Source: Burkholderiales bacterium (lineage in GTDB: Bacteria > Pseudomonadota > Gammaproteobacteria > Burkholderiales > SG8-41). From it: 64,000 nt of DNA. Below are positions 46,322-55,215 of the stretch, one piece after another (positions within the stretch are counted from its first letter, which is position 1; the number at the start of each line of letters is the position of its first letter). Under the pieces are notes generated by a model. That model worked only from the letters and a program-made list of their open reading frames with translations, did not search any database and had not been told where the DNA came from. The stretch covers positions 1 to 64,000 of the forward strand of contig JAHCAG010000017.1 in the NCBI GenBank assembly GCA_019635015.1, read 5' to 3'. A program made the position numbers and the translations under genes.

Positions 46322-47359
46322 ATGAAAAACAAAAAAATCGCAGTCCTCGGCACCGGCGCCATCGGCAGCAGCATCGGCGCCGACCTCACCCAGGCCGGCC
46401 TCGACGTCACGCTGATCGACCAGTGGCCGGCTCACGTCAAGGCGATGAAGAACAATGGCCTGCAGGTGCAGTTCAAGGATTCGCAGTTCCAGGTTCCGGT
46501 GAAGGCGCTGAACCTCTGCGACCTGTCTTCGGCGCAGACTGAATTCGACATCGTGTTTCTCGCCGCAAAATCGAATGACACGCGCTGGCTCGCCGAATTC
46601 ATCAAGCCTTACCTGAAAACCGACAGTGTCGTCGTCGGCACCCAGAACGGCATGAACGATGACGCCATAGCCTCCATCCTCGGCCGCGAGCGGGTGGTCG
46701 GCTGCGTGGTCGAGCTGCAGGCGGAGCTGTTCACGCCGGGCCAGATCCAGCGCAACACCACGCGCAAGGGCTCCTGGTTCACCGTCGGCGAACTCGACGG
46801 CAGCTACACCCCGCGGGTCAAGGAAATCGCCGCGATCATGGGCAAAGTCGGCCGCTGCGAGGTCACCAACAACATCTACGGCGCGAAGTGGACCAAGCTG
46901 ATCGCCAACACGATGACCATGGGCCCGTTCAGCCTGCTCGGACTGCGCAATTTCGAAGCCTGCGCCCTGCCCGGCATGTTCGACATCTCCGTGCAGCTCG
47001 GCCGCGAGTCGCTCGCCGTCGGCGCCGCGCTGGGCTACCGCATGGAGCCGCTGTTCGGGCTGCGTGCCGACGAATTCGCCGGATCCAGCGACGAGAACCT
47101 GATCACCACCATGAAAACCCTGATGTCGCATGTCGGCGGCGGGCGCACCGCACCGATCCACGACCACCTGAAGGGTCGCACCAGCGAAATCGGGTTCATC
47201 AGCGGGCTGGTGGCGCGCAAGGGCCGCGAACTGGGCATCGCCACGCCGGCCAACGACGCGGTAACCGCCCTCGACCGCCGCATCAACCGCGGGGAAATCA
47301 CGATGTCGGCGGATAATTATGCGCTGCTCCGGCAGCAGGTCGGCACAACGCAGGCCTGA
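46322..47359 (+). CDS. Ketopantoate reductase (PanE/ApbA)-family protein
   Basis: 345 residues. NAD(P)-binding VLGTGAIGSSIGA at 7-19 begins the Rossmann domain. KSNDTRW and GTQNGMND near 110 and the C-terminal TKLIANTMTMGP (with the conserved Lys) follow the family pattern. Family members reduce 2-oxo acids; ketopantoate is one option. Its neighbours (PrpD-type, Bug proteins) suggest a carboxylate pathway instead of pantothenate synthesis. Confidence 0.82.
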   Translation: MKNKKIAVLGTGAIGSSIGADLTQAGLDVTLIDQWPAHVKAMKNNGLQVQFKDSQFQVPVKALNLCDLSSAQTEFDIVFLAAKSNDTRWLAEFIKPYLKTDSVVVGTQNGMNDDAIASILGRERVVGCVVELQAELFTPGQIQRNTTRKGSWFTVGELDGSYTPRVKEIAAIMGKVGRCEVTNNIYGAKWTKLIANTMTMGPFSLLGLRNFEACALPGMFDISVQLGRESLAVGAALGYRMEPLFGLRADEFAGSSDENLITTMKTLMSHVGGGRTAPIHDHLKGRTSEIGFISGLVARKGRELGIATPANDAVTALDRRINRGEITMSADNYALLRQQVGTTQA

Positions 47360-47398
47360 GTTGCGGCAGAATGTGACGCTTCAACCGAGGAGGACAAC

Positions 47399-48361
47399 AT
47401 GCACAAAAAAATAATCGTCATCACGCTCGCCGCCTGCTGCACGGCAGGCGGCGCCGTGGCCGCGGGTTTCCCTGAGCGCCCGGTGCGCATGGTCGCAGCT
47501 TCCGCCGCCGGCGGCGGCACCGACATCATTGCGCGGCTGCTTGCGCACAAACTGACCGATATCTGGGGCCAGCAGGCGATCGTCGACAACCGCCCGGGCG
47601 GCGGCGGCGTGATCGCCACCGACATCACCGCCAAGGCGGTGCCAGACGGCTACACGCTGCTGCTGCAGAGCGTGGGCATTTCCTATGCACCGGCACTGTA
47701 CAAGAAACTGCCCTTCGACGTGCAGCGCGACATCAGCGCGGTGACCATCGTCGGCTCGCAACCCTTCGTCGTCGCCGTGCATCCCTCGCTGCCGGCGAAA
47801 TCGGTGGCCGAACTGGTGCAGCTCGCCAAGTCGAAGCCGGGCGACATCCGCTTCGCCTCGGGCGGCGTCAGCGGCGCATCACATCTCGGCTCCGAACTCT
47901 TCCGCGTCACCGCGGGTGTGAACATGGTGCACATCCCGTACAAGGGCACCGGCCCCGGCACCACGGCGCTGCTCACCGGCGAGGTACAGATGGTCATCGC
48001 CGGCGTCGGCACCCTGATGCCCCATGCGAAATCGGGCAAGGTGCGCGCGCTGGCAGTCACCGGCGCCAAGCGCAGCCCCGCCGCACCGGAACTGCCGACG
48101 GTCGCCGAGAACGGCCTGCCGGGTTACGCCTTCGACGTCTGGTACGGCGTCTTTGCGTCATCGAAAACGCCGCGCGCGACGCTCGTCAAAATCAACACCG
48201 ATGCCAACACGGCGCTGCGCGACGCCGAAACCGCGAAACGTTTTGCCGGTGCCGGCATCGACCTGATCGGCGGCGGCCTCGACGAATCGAACAAATACCT
48301 ACGCTCGGAAATGACCAAGTGGGCGAAGGTCATCCGCGAAGCCGGAATCACTGCAGACTGA
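47399..48361 (+). CDS. Bug/TctC family binding protein
   Basis: 320 residues. Signal peptide about 1-22, then FPERPVRMVAASAAGGGTD, DNRPGGGG, and VHIPYKGTGPGTTALL. A GAGGAGG site precedes the ATG. It begins a pair of Bug genes (next one after 52 bases) immediately after the ketopantoate-reductase-family gene. Ligand unknown. Confidence 0.92.
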   Translation: MHKKIIVITLAACCTAGGAVAAGFPERPVRMVAASAAGGGTDIIARLLAHKLTDIWGQQAIVDNRPGGGGVIATDITAKAVPDGYTLLLQSVGISYAPALYKKLPFDVQRDISAVTIVGSQPFVVAVHPSLPAKSVAELVQLAKSKPGDIRFASGGVSGASHLGSELFRVTAGVNMVHIPYKGTGPGTTALLTGEVQMVIAGVGTLMPHAKSGKVRALAVTGAKRSPAAPELPTVAENGLPGYAFDVWYGVFASSKTPRATLVKINTDANTALRDAETAKRFAGAGIDLIGGGLDESNKYLRSEMTKWAKVIREAGITAD

Positions 48362-48413
48362 GACCGAACCGGGAACAAACGCATGTGAACATCACCCCAC
48401 GGAGGAGCATCGC

Positions 48414-49382
48414 ATGAAAAAGAAACTCGTCGTTCTGCTGCTCGCAACGGCCGCCGGATTCCTGCCCCTGCAGGCAACGGCAGCCGACACTTATCCGAAC
48501 AAGTCCATCCGCATGCTGGTGCCCTTTGCACCCGGCGGCGGCACCGACATCATGGCGCGGCTGATCGCCGCCAACATGTCAGCCGCCCTCGGCCAGCAGG
48601 TCATCGTCGACAACCGCGCCGGCGGTGGCGGGACGATCGGCGCCGAAACCGCGGTGCGTGCAGCACCCGACGGCTACACCATCATCATGGTCTCCGGCAG
48701 CTACGGCACCAACGCCGCGCTCCACAAGCTGCCCTACGATCCGGTGAAGGACATCCAGACCATCGTCATGATCGGCGAGAGCGGTTTCGTACTGGCGCTG
48801 CATCCCTCCGTGCCCGCGAAGACCGTACCGGAGTTGATTGCCCACGCGAAGGCCAATCCCGGCAAACTCAACTACGCCTCCACCGGAACCGGCGGCATCA
48901 CCCACCTGACATCCGAACTGTTTGACCTGCTGGCCGGCACCAAAATGACCCACATCCCGTACAAGGGCACGGGACCGGCGCTGTCCGACCTGCTCGGCGG
49001 CCAGGTACAGCTGATCTTCGGCTCGATGCCGGCAACAATTCCGCACGCAAGGACGGGCAAGCTGCGCGGCATCGGCGTCACCACGGCGAAACGCGCCGGG
49101 CCGCTGCCCGACGTGCCGGCAATCGGCGAGTTCGTGAAGGATTACGAAGCCGTGCTGTGGTACGGGCTGTGGGGACCCAGGGGCCTGCCGAAGCCGATCA
49201 TTGCCCGCTGGAACGAGGGCGTCGCGCGCATCCTGCAGACGGCGGAAATGCAAAAACGGCTCGCCGGCGACGGTGTCGAACCGGCCGGAGGGCCGCCCGA
49301 GCAGTTTTTGAAGGCCATCGCCCGCGATGTCGAAAAATGGAGGAAGGTGGTCAAGGCCGCCAATATCAGGGTCTCCAGCTGA
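48414..49382 (+). CDS. Bug/TctC family binding protein
   Basis: 322 residues. Signal peptide about 1-24 (QATAAD), then YPNKSIRMLVPFAPGGGTD, DNRAGGGG and THIPYKGTGPALSDLLGG. CGGAGGAG lies before the ATG. It has a strong terminator after it, so the MmgE/PrpD, reductase and two Bug genes probably form one transcription unit. Confidence 0.92.
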   Translation: MKKKLVVLLLATAAGFLPLQATAADTYPNKSIRMLVPFAPGGGTDIMARLIAANMSAALGQQVIVDNRAGGGGTIGAETAVRAAPDGYTIIMVSGSYGTNAALHKLPYDPVKDIQTIVMIGESGFVLALHPSVPAKTVPELIAHAKANPGKLNYASTGTGGITHLTSELFDLLAGTKMTHIPYKGTGPALSDLLGGQVQLIFGSMPATIPHARTGKLRGIGVTTAKRAGPLPDVPAIGEFVKDYEAVLWYGLWGPRGLPKPIIARWNEGVARILQTAEMQKRLAGDGVEPAGGPPEQFLKAIARDVEKWRKVVKAANIRVSS

Positions 49383-49393
49383 TTGTGGTACAA

Positions 49394-49434
49394 ACGGGGG
49401 GCGGGCCGCACAGGTGGTCCGCCCCCCGTTTTTG
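49394..49434 (+). terminator. Strong Rho-independent terminator
   Basis: ACGGGGGGCGGGCC (49394-49407) pairs with GGTCCGCCCCCCGT (49416-49429), allowing one G-T pair, and is followed by TTTTTG. It ends the Bug operon. Confidence 0.9.
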
Positions 49435-49527
49435 TTTTCAAATAAAATCAGGCCAATACCGATTTCGCCGGGATTCCGGCTTTTTTGATGCGGCAGCACA
49501 GCCGTTTTACTGGAGAATGCAGCAATC

Positions 49528-49983
49528 ATGAAATTCCGCAGAGTCGTCACTGACACCAACAAGGAAGGCAAGGCCTACGTCAAATCGGACAGCATCATCG
49601 AGCCGATCCCGATGCGCCCGGGCTTCCACAACATCCCGATGTGGGCGACCAAAAAACTGCCGGCGGAGATGACCACTGAAGATCCGAACACCTGGGAACT
49701 GGGCACCAGCCTTGCCGGCGGCAGCGTGTTCCGGCTGGCCAAGTACGATCCGGGCGTCGCCAAGCGCTGGCACGTCACCGATTCCGTCGACTACGCGATC
49801 TGCCTCGCCGGCGAACTGTGGATGCAGCTCGACGGCGGCGAGGAAGTGCACCTGACTCCGGGCACCGTGATCATCCAGCGCCAGACCATGCACAACTGGG
49901 AAAACCGCGGCAAGGAGCCCTGCATCATGGCCTATGTGCTGCTCGCCACCGAAGGTGCGAAGACCACCGGCTGGGATCATTGA
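49528..49983 (+). CDS. Cupin-domain protein
   Basis: 151 residues with a single cupin: a central beta-barrel with RWHVTDSVDYAI (His and Asp) and the second motif TPGTVIIQRQTMHNWENRG (His in MHNW). It is likely a metal-binding small enzyme or sensor; no specific reaction can be assigned. A weak terminator follows its stop. Confidence 0.75.
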   Translation: MKFRRVVTDTNKEGKAYVKSDSIIEPIPMRPGFHNIPMWATKKLPAEMTTEDPNTWELGTSLAGGSVFRLAKYDPGVAKRWHVTDSVDYAICLAGELWMQLDGGEEVHLTPGTVIIQRQTMHNWENRGKEPCIMAYVLLATEGAKTTGWDH

Positions 49984-50001
49984 ACGACCGCAGGATCACG
50001 G

Positions 50002-50030
50002 ACGCCCTCCGCTCAAGGGGGGCGTTTTTC
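50002..50030 (+). terminator. Probable terminator after the cupin gene
   Basis: ACGCCCTCC (50002-50010) pairs with GGGGGGCGT (50017-50025), with a G-T pair, and is followed by TTTT. The loop is GCTCAA. Confidence 0.7.
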
Positions 50031-50110
50031 TTGGTGCGGCAAAAGCATCATGCCCGCGCTACACTCGCGCCAGAATCACCCCGTAATCTCACCTGGCAAG
50101 GGAGCACTTA

Positions 50111-50494
50111 ATGAACGACGACCTCGGCAAACTGGTCCTGCGACTGACGTTGGGCATATTCATGCTGCTGCACGGCATCGCCAAGATGCGTTACGGTGTC
50201 AGCGGCATCGAGAACATGCTGGAGAACCACGGCCTGCCCTGGTTTTTCGCGTACGGCGTGTTTGTCGGCGAGGTGTTCGCGCCGCTGCTGGTGATCCTCG
50301 GCTTCTACGCGCGCATCGGCGGCGTGATCATGGCCTTCAACATGGTGGTGGCCATTGCGCTGGCGCACCCCAATGAACTGTTCGCCTTGGGCAAGACTGG
50401 CGGCTGGGCTCTGGAACTGCAGGGCTTCTTCCTGTTCACGGCGCTGGTCGTCGCGATGATCGGGCCGGGCAAGTTCGCGATCAACCGCAAATAG
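50111..50494 (+). CDS. DoxX-family membrane protein
   Basis: 127 residues with four hydrophobic helices: LVLRLTLGIFMLLHGIAKM starts the DoxX pattern, and HPNELFALGKTGGWALELQ follows. DoxX proteins are small inner-membrane proteins linked to thiosulfate:quinone oxidoreductase or oxidative stress; the precise role here is unknown. Confidence 0.82.
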   Translation: MNDDLGKLVLRLTLGIFMLLHGIAKMRYGVSGIENMLENHGLPWFFAYGVFVGEVFAPLLVILGFYARIGGVIMAFNMVVAIALAHPNELFALGKTGGWALELQGFFLFTALVVAMIGPGKFAINRK

Positions 50495-50560
50495 GCCGGC
50501 GGAACCTTTGCGCGGGCCTGCTGCCAGAACAGCAGGCCCCGCAATCCAGGAGAACCGGTC

Positions 50561-50920
50561 ATGAAGTTGTCCACCCTGTTTTTTCCCCTTCTGCTGTCCC
50601 TGATCATCATTGGCAGCGCCGGCGCGCAATACACCGGCCCCGGCGCCACGGCAATGCCGGGCAGCGTTGCCGAAGTGCTGAAAGATCCGGTGGATGACCG
50701 GAAAGTACTGTTGCGCGGCAAGCTGCTGAAAAAGGTTTCCAGTGACAAATACCTGTTCAGCGACGGCACCGGTGAAATCCGCGTGGAGATCGACGACGAC
50801 CTGCTCCGCGGCATCAGGGTTTCCGAAACAAGCGTGATCGAGATTTACGGCGAAATCGAGAAGGACTTCATGCGTGACCCGGAAATCGACGTCAAGCGGA
50901 TCGCGGTGATCGAACCCTGA
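50561..50920 (+). CDS. YgiW/YdeI-family (BOF-fold) periplasmic protein
   Basis: 119 residues: signal peptide about 1-22 (GSAGAQ), then the bacterial OB-fold pattern VLLRGKLLKKVSSDKYLFSDGTGEIRVEID. YgiW-like proteins help tolerate peroxide or antimicrobial stress in some Gammaproteobacteria. The gene is convergent with the next Bug gene, three bases away. Confidence 0.85.
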   Translation: MKLSTLFFPLLLSLIIIGSAGAQYTGPGATAMPGSVAEVLKDPVDDRKVLLRGKLLKKVSSDKYLFSDGTGEIRVEIDDDLLRGIRVSETSVIEIYGEIEKDFMRDPEIDVKRIAVIEP

Positions 50921-50923
50921 GTT

Positions 50924-51913
50924 TCAGTTTTTCACCGGCTCGATGCCGGCGCCCTTGATCACCGCCGCCCACTTGACGATTTCCGAGCGCACGCGGTCGC
51001 CCAGTTCTCCGGGCGTCGAAGGCGAGGCCTCGGCGCCCTGGCCGAGGAAACGCTGGCGGATGTCGGAACGGGTCAGCATCGCGACCACCTCGGAATTGAT
51101 CTTGTTGATCACTGCTCCCGGCGTCTGCGCCGGGGCGAACAGCGCAAACCAGGACAAGGCCTCGTAATCCGCAATCCCCGCCTCGCCCATGGTCGGCACC
51201 TGCGATGCGGCCGCAACCCGCCGCAGGCTGGTCACTGCCAGCGGACGCACGCGGCCGCTGCGCATGTGCGGTTGCGCCGTGCCCAGACTGCCGAACATGA
51301 TCGACACCTGGCCACCGGCGAGTTCGTAGATTGCCGGCATACCACCCTTGTACGGCACATGGGTCAGGAACAGTCCGGTGCGCTGCGCAAACAGCACCGC
51401 GGCAAGATGGGCCGCCGTACCGATGCCGGATGACGCATAGTCGAGTTCATGCGGCCGCCGCCTGGCGAAGGCCACCAGTTCGCCGACCGAGCGCACCGGC
51501 AGCGACGGATGCACGATCAGCACATTGGGCGCGGTGGCCACCATCGCCACCGGCGCAAAATCGTGCAGCGTGTCATAGGGCAGACGTGTCCACAGCGAGG
51601 GATTGGTGACATGGGCGGTGTAGGCCATCAGCAGCGTGTAGCCGTCGGGAACGGCCCGCGCCACCAGTTCGCTGCCGATCATGCCGCCGGCGCCCGGCCG
51701 GTTATCGACGATGACCTGCTGCCCCCAGATTTCGGTGAAACCCTGGGCCAGTGACCGCGCGAACACGTCTGTGGCACCGCCGGCACTGACCGGAACGACC
51801 ATGCGCACGGTCCGGCCAGGGTAATTCTGCGCCTGCACCGCACCGGCCGCGATGCCGCCGGCCACCGTGGCACAGGCGAGCATCCGGACAAACACGCGCA
51901 GGGCAGGATTCAT
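50924..51913 (-). CDS. Bug/TctC family binding protein
   Basis: 329 residues. Signal peptide about 1-28, then YPGRTVRMVVPVSAGGATD, DNRPGAGG and THVPYKGGMPAIYELAGG. No dedicated TctAB genes are adjacent. It lies alone on the - strand, convergent with the YgiW-type gene and divergent from the small ORF that precedes the cysteine desulfurase. Confidence 0.92.
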   Translation of the reverse strand: MNPALRVFVRMLACATVAGGIAAGAVQAQNYPGRTVRMVVPVSAGGATDVFARSLAQGFTEIWGQQVIVDNRPGAGGMIGSELVARAVPDGYTLLMAYTAHVTNPSLWTRLPYDTLHDFAPVAMVATAPNVLIVHPSLPVRSVGELVAFARRRPHELDYASSGIGTAAHLAAVLFAQRTGLFLTHVPYKGGMPAIYELAGGQVSIMFGSLGTAQPHMRSGRVRPLAVTSLRRVAAASQVPTMGEAGIADYEALSWFALFAPAQTPGAVINKINSEVVAMLTRSDIRQRFLGQGAEASPSTPGELGDRVRSEIVKWAAVIKGAGIEPVKN

Positions 51914-51993
51914 CAGGTCATTCTAATCGCCGGGCGGGCGGATCGCGTACAATCGGTGCAACATTTCCGCACCCTTTCCCGCAGACCTCCCCC

Positions 51994-52269
51994 ATGGAAA
52001 AACCCAAACTGTTTGACGAAGAACTGCAGGCCGCGATGCAACAGCTCTATGACGAAACCGCCGAGGCAATGCAGTTGGCCACGATCAGCCCCGACCTCGA
52101 CGACCTCTCCGCGGTGTTCGCCGCCGCCTTCCTGAAGCTCGGCATGGCCACCGGCCTTGTCGAGCAGCGCCACCCCGGCTTCGCGAAGGAAGTCGAGGAA
52201 AAACGCCAGCGCGTTATTGCCGCGCTGATGAAAGAACAGCAGGCGCAGCAGGAACCGCCGAAACACTGA
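51994..52269 (+). CDS. Small hypothetical protein upstream of a cysteine desulfurase
   Basis: 91 residues, helical, with KLFDEELQAAMQQLYDETAEA and a lysine/glutamine-rich C-terminus. No known family recognised. It ends seven bases before the desulfurase start, so the two are probably one transcript. It could be a small partner of the desulfurase or simply a neighbour. Confidence 0.6.
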   Translation: MEKPKLFDEELQAAMQQLYDETAEAMQLATISPDLDDLSAVFAAAFLKLGMATGLVEQRHPGFAKEVEEKRQRVIAALMKEQQAQQEPPKH

Positions 52270-52276
52270 GACGACG

Positions 52277-53428
52277 ATGCAGACACCGATCTACCTCGAC
52301 AATTCCGCGACCACCCTGCTCGATCCCGCCGTGCTCGACGCGATGCTGCCGTACCTGCGCGGGCAGTTCGGCAATCCAGCCAGCAGCACCCATGCCTTCG
52401 GCCGCAATGCCAGCCGCGCCGTCGAACAGGCGCGCGCGGAAGTGGCAGGGCTGATCGGCGCCGAGTCGCGCGACATCGTCTGGACCTCCGGCGCCACCGA
52501 ATCCAACAACCTCGCAATCAAGGGCGCAGCCCTGGCGGCGCAGAAACGCGGCAAACACCTCATCACCGTACAGACCGAACACAAGGCCGTGCTCGACACC
52601 ATGGCCTGGCTGGAGAAACAGGGTTTCGAGGTCAGCTACCTCGCGCCGCTGAGAAACGGCCTGCTTGACACCGAAGCCTTCCGCGCCGCTTTGCGGCCCG
52701 ACACCGTGCTCGCCTCGGTGATGCTGGTCAACAACGAGATCGGCGTGATCCAGGACGTCGCCGCGCTCGGCACGATGTGCCGCGCCAACGGCACGCTCTT
52801 CCATGTCGACGCCGCCCAGGCCACCGGCAAGGTCGCGATCAACCTCGCGCAGTGGCCGGTGGACATCATGTCGCTGACCGCGCACAAGACCTACGGCCCC
52901 AAGGGCATCGGCGCGCTCTATGTGCGGCGCTCGCCGCAGGTCCGCCTCGAATGCCAGATGCACGGCGGCGGCCACGAACGCGGGCTGCGTTCGGGCACGC
53001 TGGCCACCCACCAGATCGTCGGCATGGGCGCAGCCTTCCGCATCGCCGGCGAACTGATGGCGAGCGAAGTGCCGCAGCTGAGGCTGCTTCGCGACCGCTT
53101 CTGGTCAAAACTGAAAGATCTGCCCGGCGTGCTGCTGAACGGCGACCTCGAACAGCGCATCGCCAACAACCTCAACATCAGCCTCGACATCCCCAACTGC
53201 GACTCGCTGGTCACCACGCTCTCCGACATCGCCGTGTCCTCGACCTCCGCCTGCTCCACCGGCGGCGTGTCGCATGTGCTGCAGGCGCTGGGCTCGGACA
53301 GCGGCATTGCCGGCAACTCGATCCGCATCACCGTCGGCCGTTTCAACACCGCCGAGGAAATCGACTGGGCGGCGGATTACCTGAGGAAGAAGATCGAGGA
53401 TTGCCGGGCGGGCCGGCTCGCAGCCTGA
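52277..53428 (+). CDS. NifS/IscS-family cysteine desulfurase
   Basis: 383 residues. The PLP lysine is K204 in TAHKTYGPKG and H102 is in TEHKAVLD. The catalytic cysteine loop is SACSTGG with Cys326. The pattern fits group I NifS/IscS-type enzymes, which take sulfur from L-cysteine. No iscU or other Fe-S scaffold gene is near, so its sulfur acceptor is unknown. The start follows the small ORF closely. Confidence 0.9.
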   Translation: MQTPIYLDNSATTLLDPAVLDAMLPYLRGQFGNPASSTHAFGRNASRAVEQARAEVAGLIGAESRDIVWTSGATESNNLAIKGAALAAQKRGKHLITVQTEHKAVLDTMAWLEKQGFEVSYLAPLRNGLLDTEAFRAALRPDTVLASVMLVNNEIGVIQDVAALGTMCRANGTLFHVDAAQATGKVAINLAQWPVDIMSLTAHKTYGPKGIGALYVRRSPQVRLECQMHGGGHERGLRSGTLATHQIVGMGAAFRIAGELMASEVPQLRLLRDRFWSKLKDLPGVLLNGDLEQRIANNLNISLDIPNCDSLVTTLSDIAVSSTSACSTGGVSHVLQALGSDSGIAGNSIRITVGRFNTAEEIDWAADYLRKKIEDCRAGRLAA

Positions 53429-53436
53429 ACGCTGCC

Positions 53437-53988
53437 CTAGCGCTGCTGCGGCTTCCGCGCCGCCTCCTGCAGGTGCAGGAAACTGTGGTCGCAGAATCCC
53501 GGTTCCGCATGCGCCTGCAGTTCCTCGAACACCGCGTCGGGGTCGCGCAGCACGCGCGAATCGAAGTGCCGCGCGTTCACTGCACCGTAGCTGATGCACA
53601 TGTCGCTCCGCGCGTCGCGCTCGAGGCAGGCGTAGATCGTCGTCACCGTGTAGAGCCCGGCGCTGCGTTCGATGAAATGCAGGTATTTTTTGCCGCGCAG
53701 CATCTGCGCGTCGCGCGCACCTGAACGCCGGGTATCGATGGAACGCAGACGCCCGTACTGGCGCTGGTAATGGGTCAGGGAATTGGATGCACCTTCGACC
53801 AGCAGCCGGTTTCCGGTGCCGGGGTCGATTTCATACTGGCGATAAAACGCACAGTGGACCCAGGGGCTGGCGGCGAGGTTCTCGAACTGCGCGACTTCGG
53901 ACTGCTGGGCCGCCGCAGACCAGGCCACAGCGAGCAGCAGCCAGAAGCAGGTGCCGCGGAAAATGAAGGTGGCCGGCGCGGAGTCCAT
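53437..53988 (-). CDS. Exported protein of unknown function
   Basis: About 183 residues from the ATG at 53988, with a signal peptide (about 1-29, SAAAQQ). The mature part has four Cys (CAFYRQ, ACLERD, MCISYG, FCDHSF) and conserved-looking aromatic residues, consistent with a disulfide-stabilised periplasmic protein. A longer in-frame extension to 54045 is possible. Family not recognised. Confidence 0.6.
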   Translation of the reverse strand: MDSAPATFIFRGTCFWLLLAVAWSAAAQQSEVAQFENLAASPWVHCAFYRQYEIDPGTGNRLLVEGASNSLTHYQRQYGRLRSIDTRRSGARDAQMLRGKKYLHFIERSAGLYTVTTIYACLERDARSDMCISYGAVNARHFDSRVLRDPDAVFEELQAHAEPGFCDHSFLHLQEAARKPQQR

Positions 53989-54069
53989 TTCCGGCCCAGT
54001 GTGCACCCGCGCACCGGCACTGTCCACCGCCCGCGCGGCATGCACCGCCGCGGGGCAGTCCCGGCGGCC

Positions 54070-55068
54070 TTACTTGATCTTGGCCAGGCCGACTTCGGTC
54101 AGGATCAGCTTGTACTCGGCGAACTCCTCGTCAAGGCGCTTCCTGGCAGCCTGGGCATTGACGTAGCCGTTGACCCAGAAGTTTTCCTCCATTTCCCTTT
54201 TCCAGTCATCGGTCGCCGCCATCGCCGCCAGAACCTTGTCCCAGTAGGCGATCTGCTGCGGCGTCATGCCGCGCGGCCCCATCAGACCGCGCCAGCTGGA
54301 CGAATCGGCCGGGATGCCCTGGTCGCGCCAGGTCGGGATCGAGGCAAAGTCGCCCCACATGCGCTTCGGCGCGGAAATCGCGATCGTGCGCAGCTTGCCG
54401 CTGCGCAGGTGCGTGACCATGTTGCCGAGCCCCGTGTTGACGACATCGACGTGCCCGCCGAGCACCGCGGTGGTCGTCGCCGCGCCGCCGGGGAAAACCA
54501 CGGTCTTCATGCGCCTGATATCGACGCCCGCGACGCGCAGCGGCGTGATCAGCGTGGTGTGGTTGGCGCCGCCGAGGCTGGTGGAAATGCCGAAGCTGAC
54601 TGCATCCGGCGCCTTTTTCAGGATGTCGACGAGATCCTTGCCGGTCTTGATGTGTGACTCCGTGCGCACGTTGACACCGAGGTATTCCTCGAACAGCATC
54701 GCCAGCGGCGAGAAGGCGGTGTGGTTGTACGGTATCAGTCCGAGGATGTTGTTGCTGATCGAGCCGGTGGTGGCCACGATCATGTAATGGCCGTCGCCCG
54801 GATGCTGGTTGAGGTAGTTCAGGCCGATGGTGCCGCTGCCGCCCGGCTTGTTGACGACATTGACCGGCACATCGACCAGCTTGTGCTGGGTCAGTATCTT
54901 CGCCACCACGCGGGCCGTGCGGTCAGTCGTGCCGCCGGGCCCGGAGGGCGCGATGATCTCGATGCCACGCTCCGGTTTCCACTGGGCCGACGCCTCCCCG
55001 CCCGCCGCTGCCATCACCGCGCAGGCCAGAACCGCCGCGACATTGCGAACCGCCGGAATCCGTATCAT
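54070..55068 (-). CDS. Bug/TctC family binding protein
   Basis: 332 residues from the ATG at 55068 with AAGGAG six bases upstream. Signal peptide about 1-28 (GEASAQ), then ERGIEIIAPSGPGGTTD and NKPGGSG. A much longer in-frame reading that runs back to 56586 goes through the next genes' antisense strand and is rejected. It lies divergent from the LeuC-like genes, so it may bring in their substrate. Confidence 0.9.
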   Translation of the reverse strand: MIRIPAVRNVAAVLACAVMAAAGGEASAQWKPERGIEIIAPSGPGGTTDRTARVVAKILTQHKLVDVPVNVVNKPGGSGTIGLNYLNQHPGDGHYMIVATTGSISNNILGLIPYNHTAFSPLAMLFEEYLGVNVRTESHIKTGKDLVDILKKAPDAVSFGISTSLGGANHTTLITPLRVAGVDIRRMKTVVFPGGAATTTAVLGGHVDVVNTGLGNMVTHLRSGKLRTIAISAPKRMWGDFASIPTWRDQGIPADSSSWRGLMGPRGMTPQQIAYWDKVLAAMAATDDWKREMEENFWVNGYVNAQAARKRLDEEFAEYKLILTEVGLAKIK

Positions 55069-55215
55069 GAACCTCTCCTTTATCAGAGTGTGTTTGAAAT
55101 ATAGTATGCCGGAAGCAAAACACATTCCAGCTATACTCGTCGCGCATCCTGCAGCAGAGCGGAAAACTCCATCTCCGCAGATCACGCCACGACAGCCACG
55201 ATACGGACCTTCAGC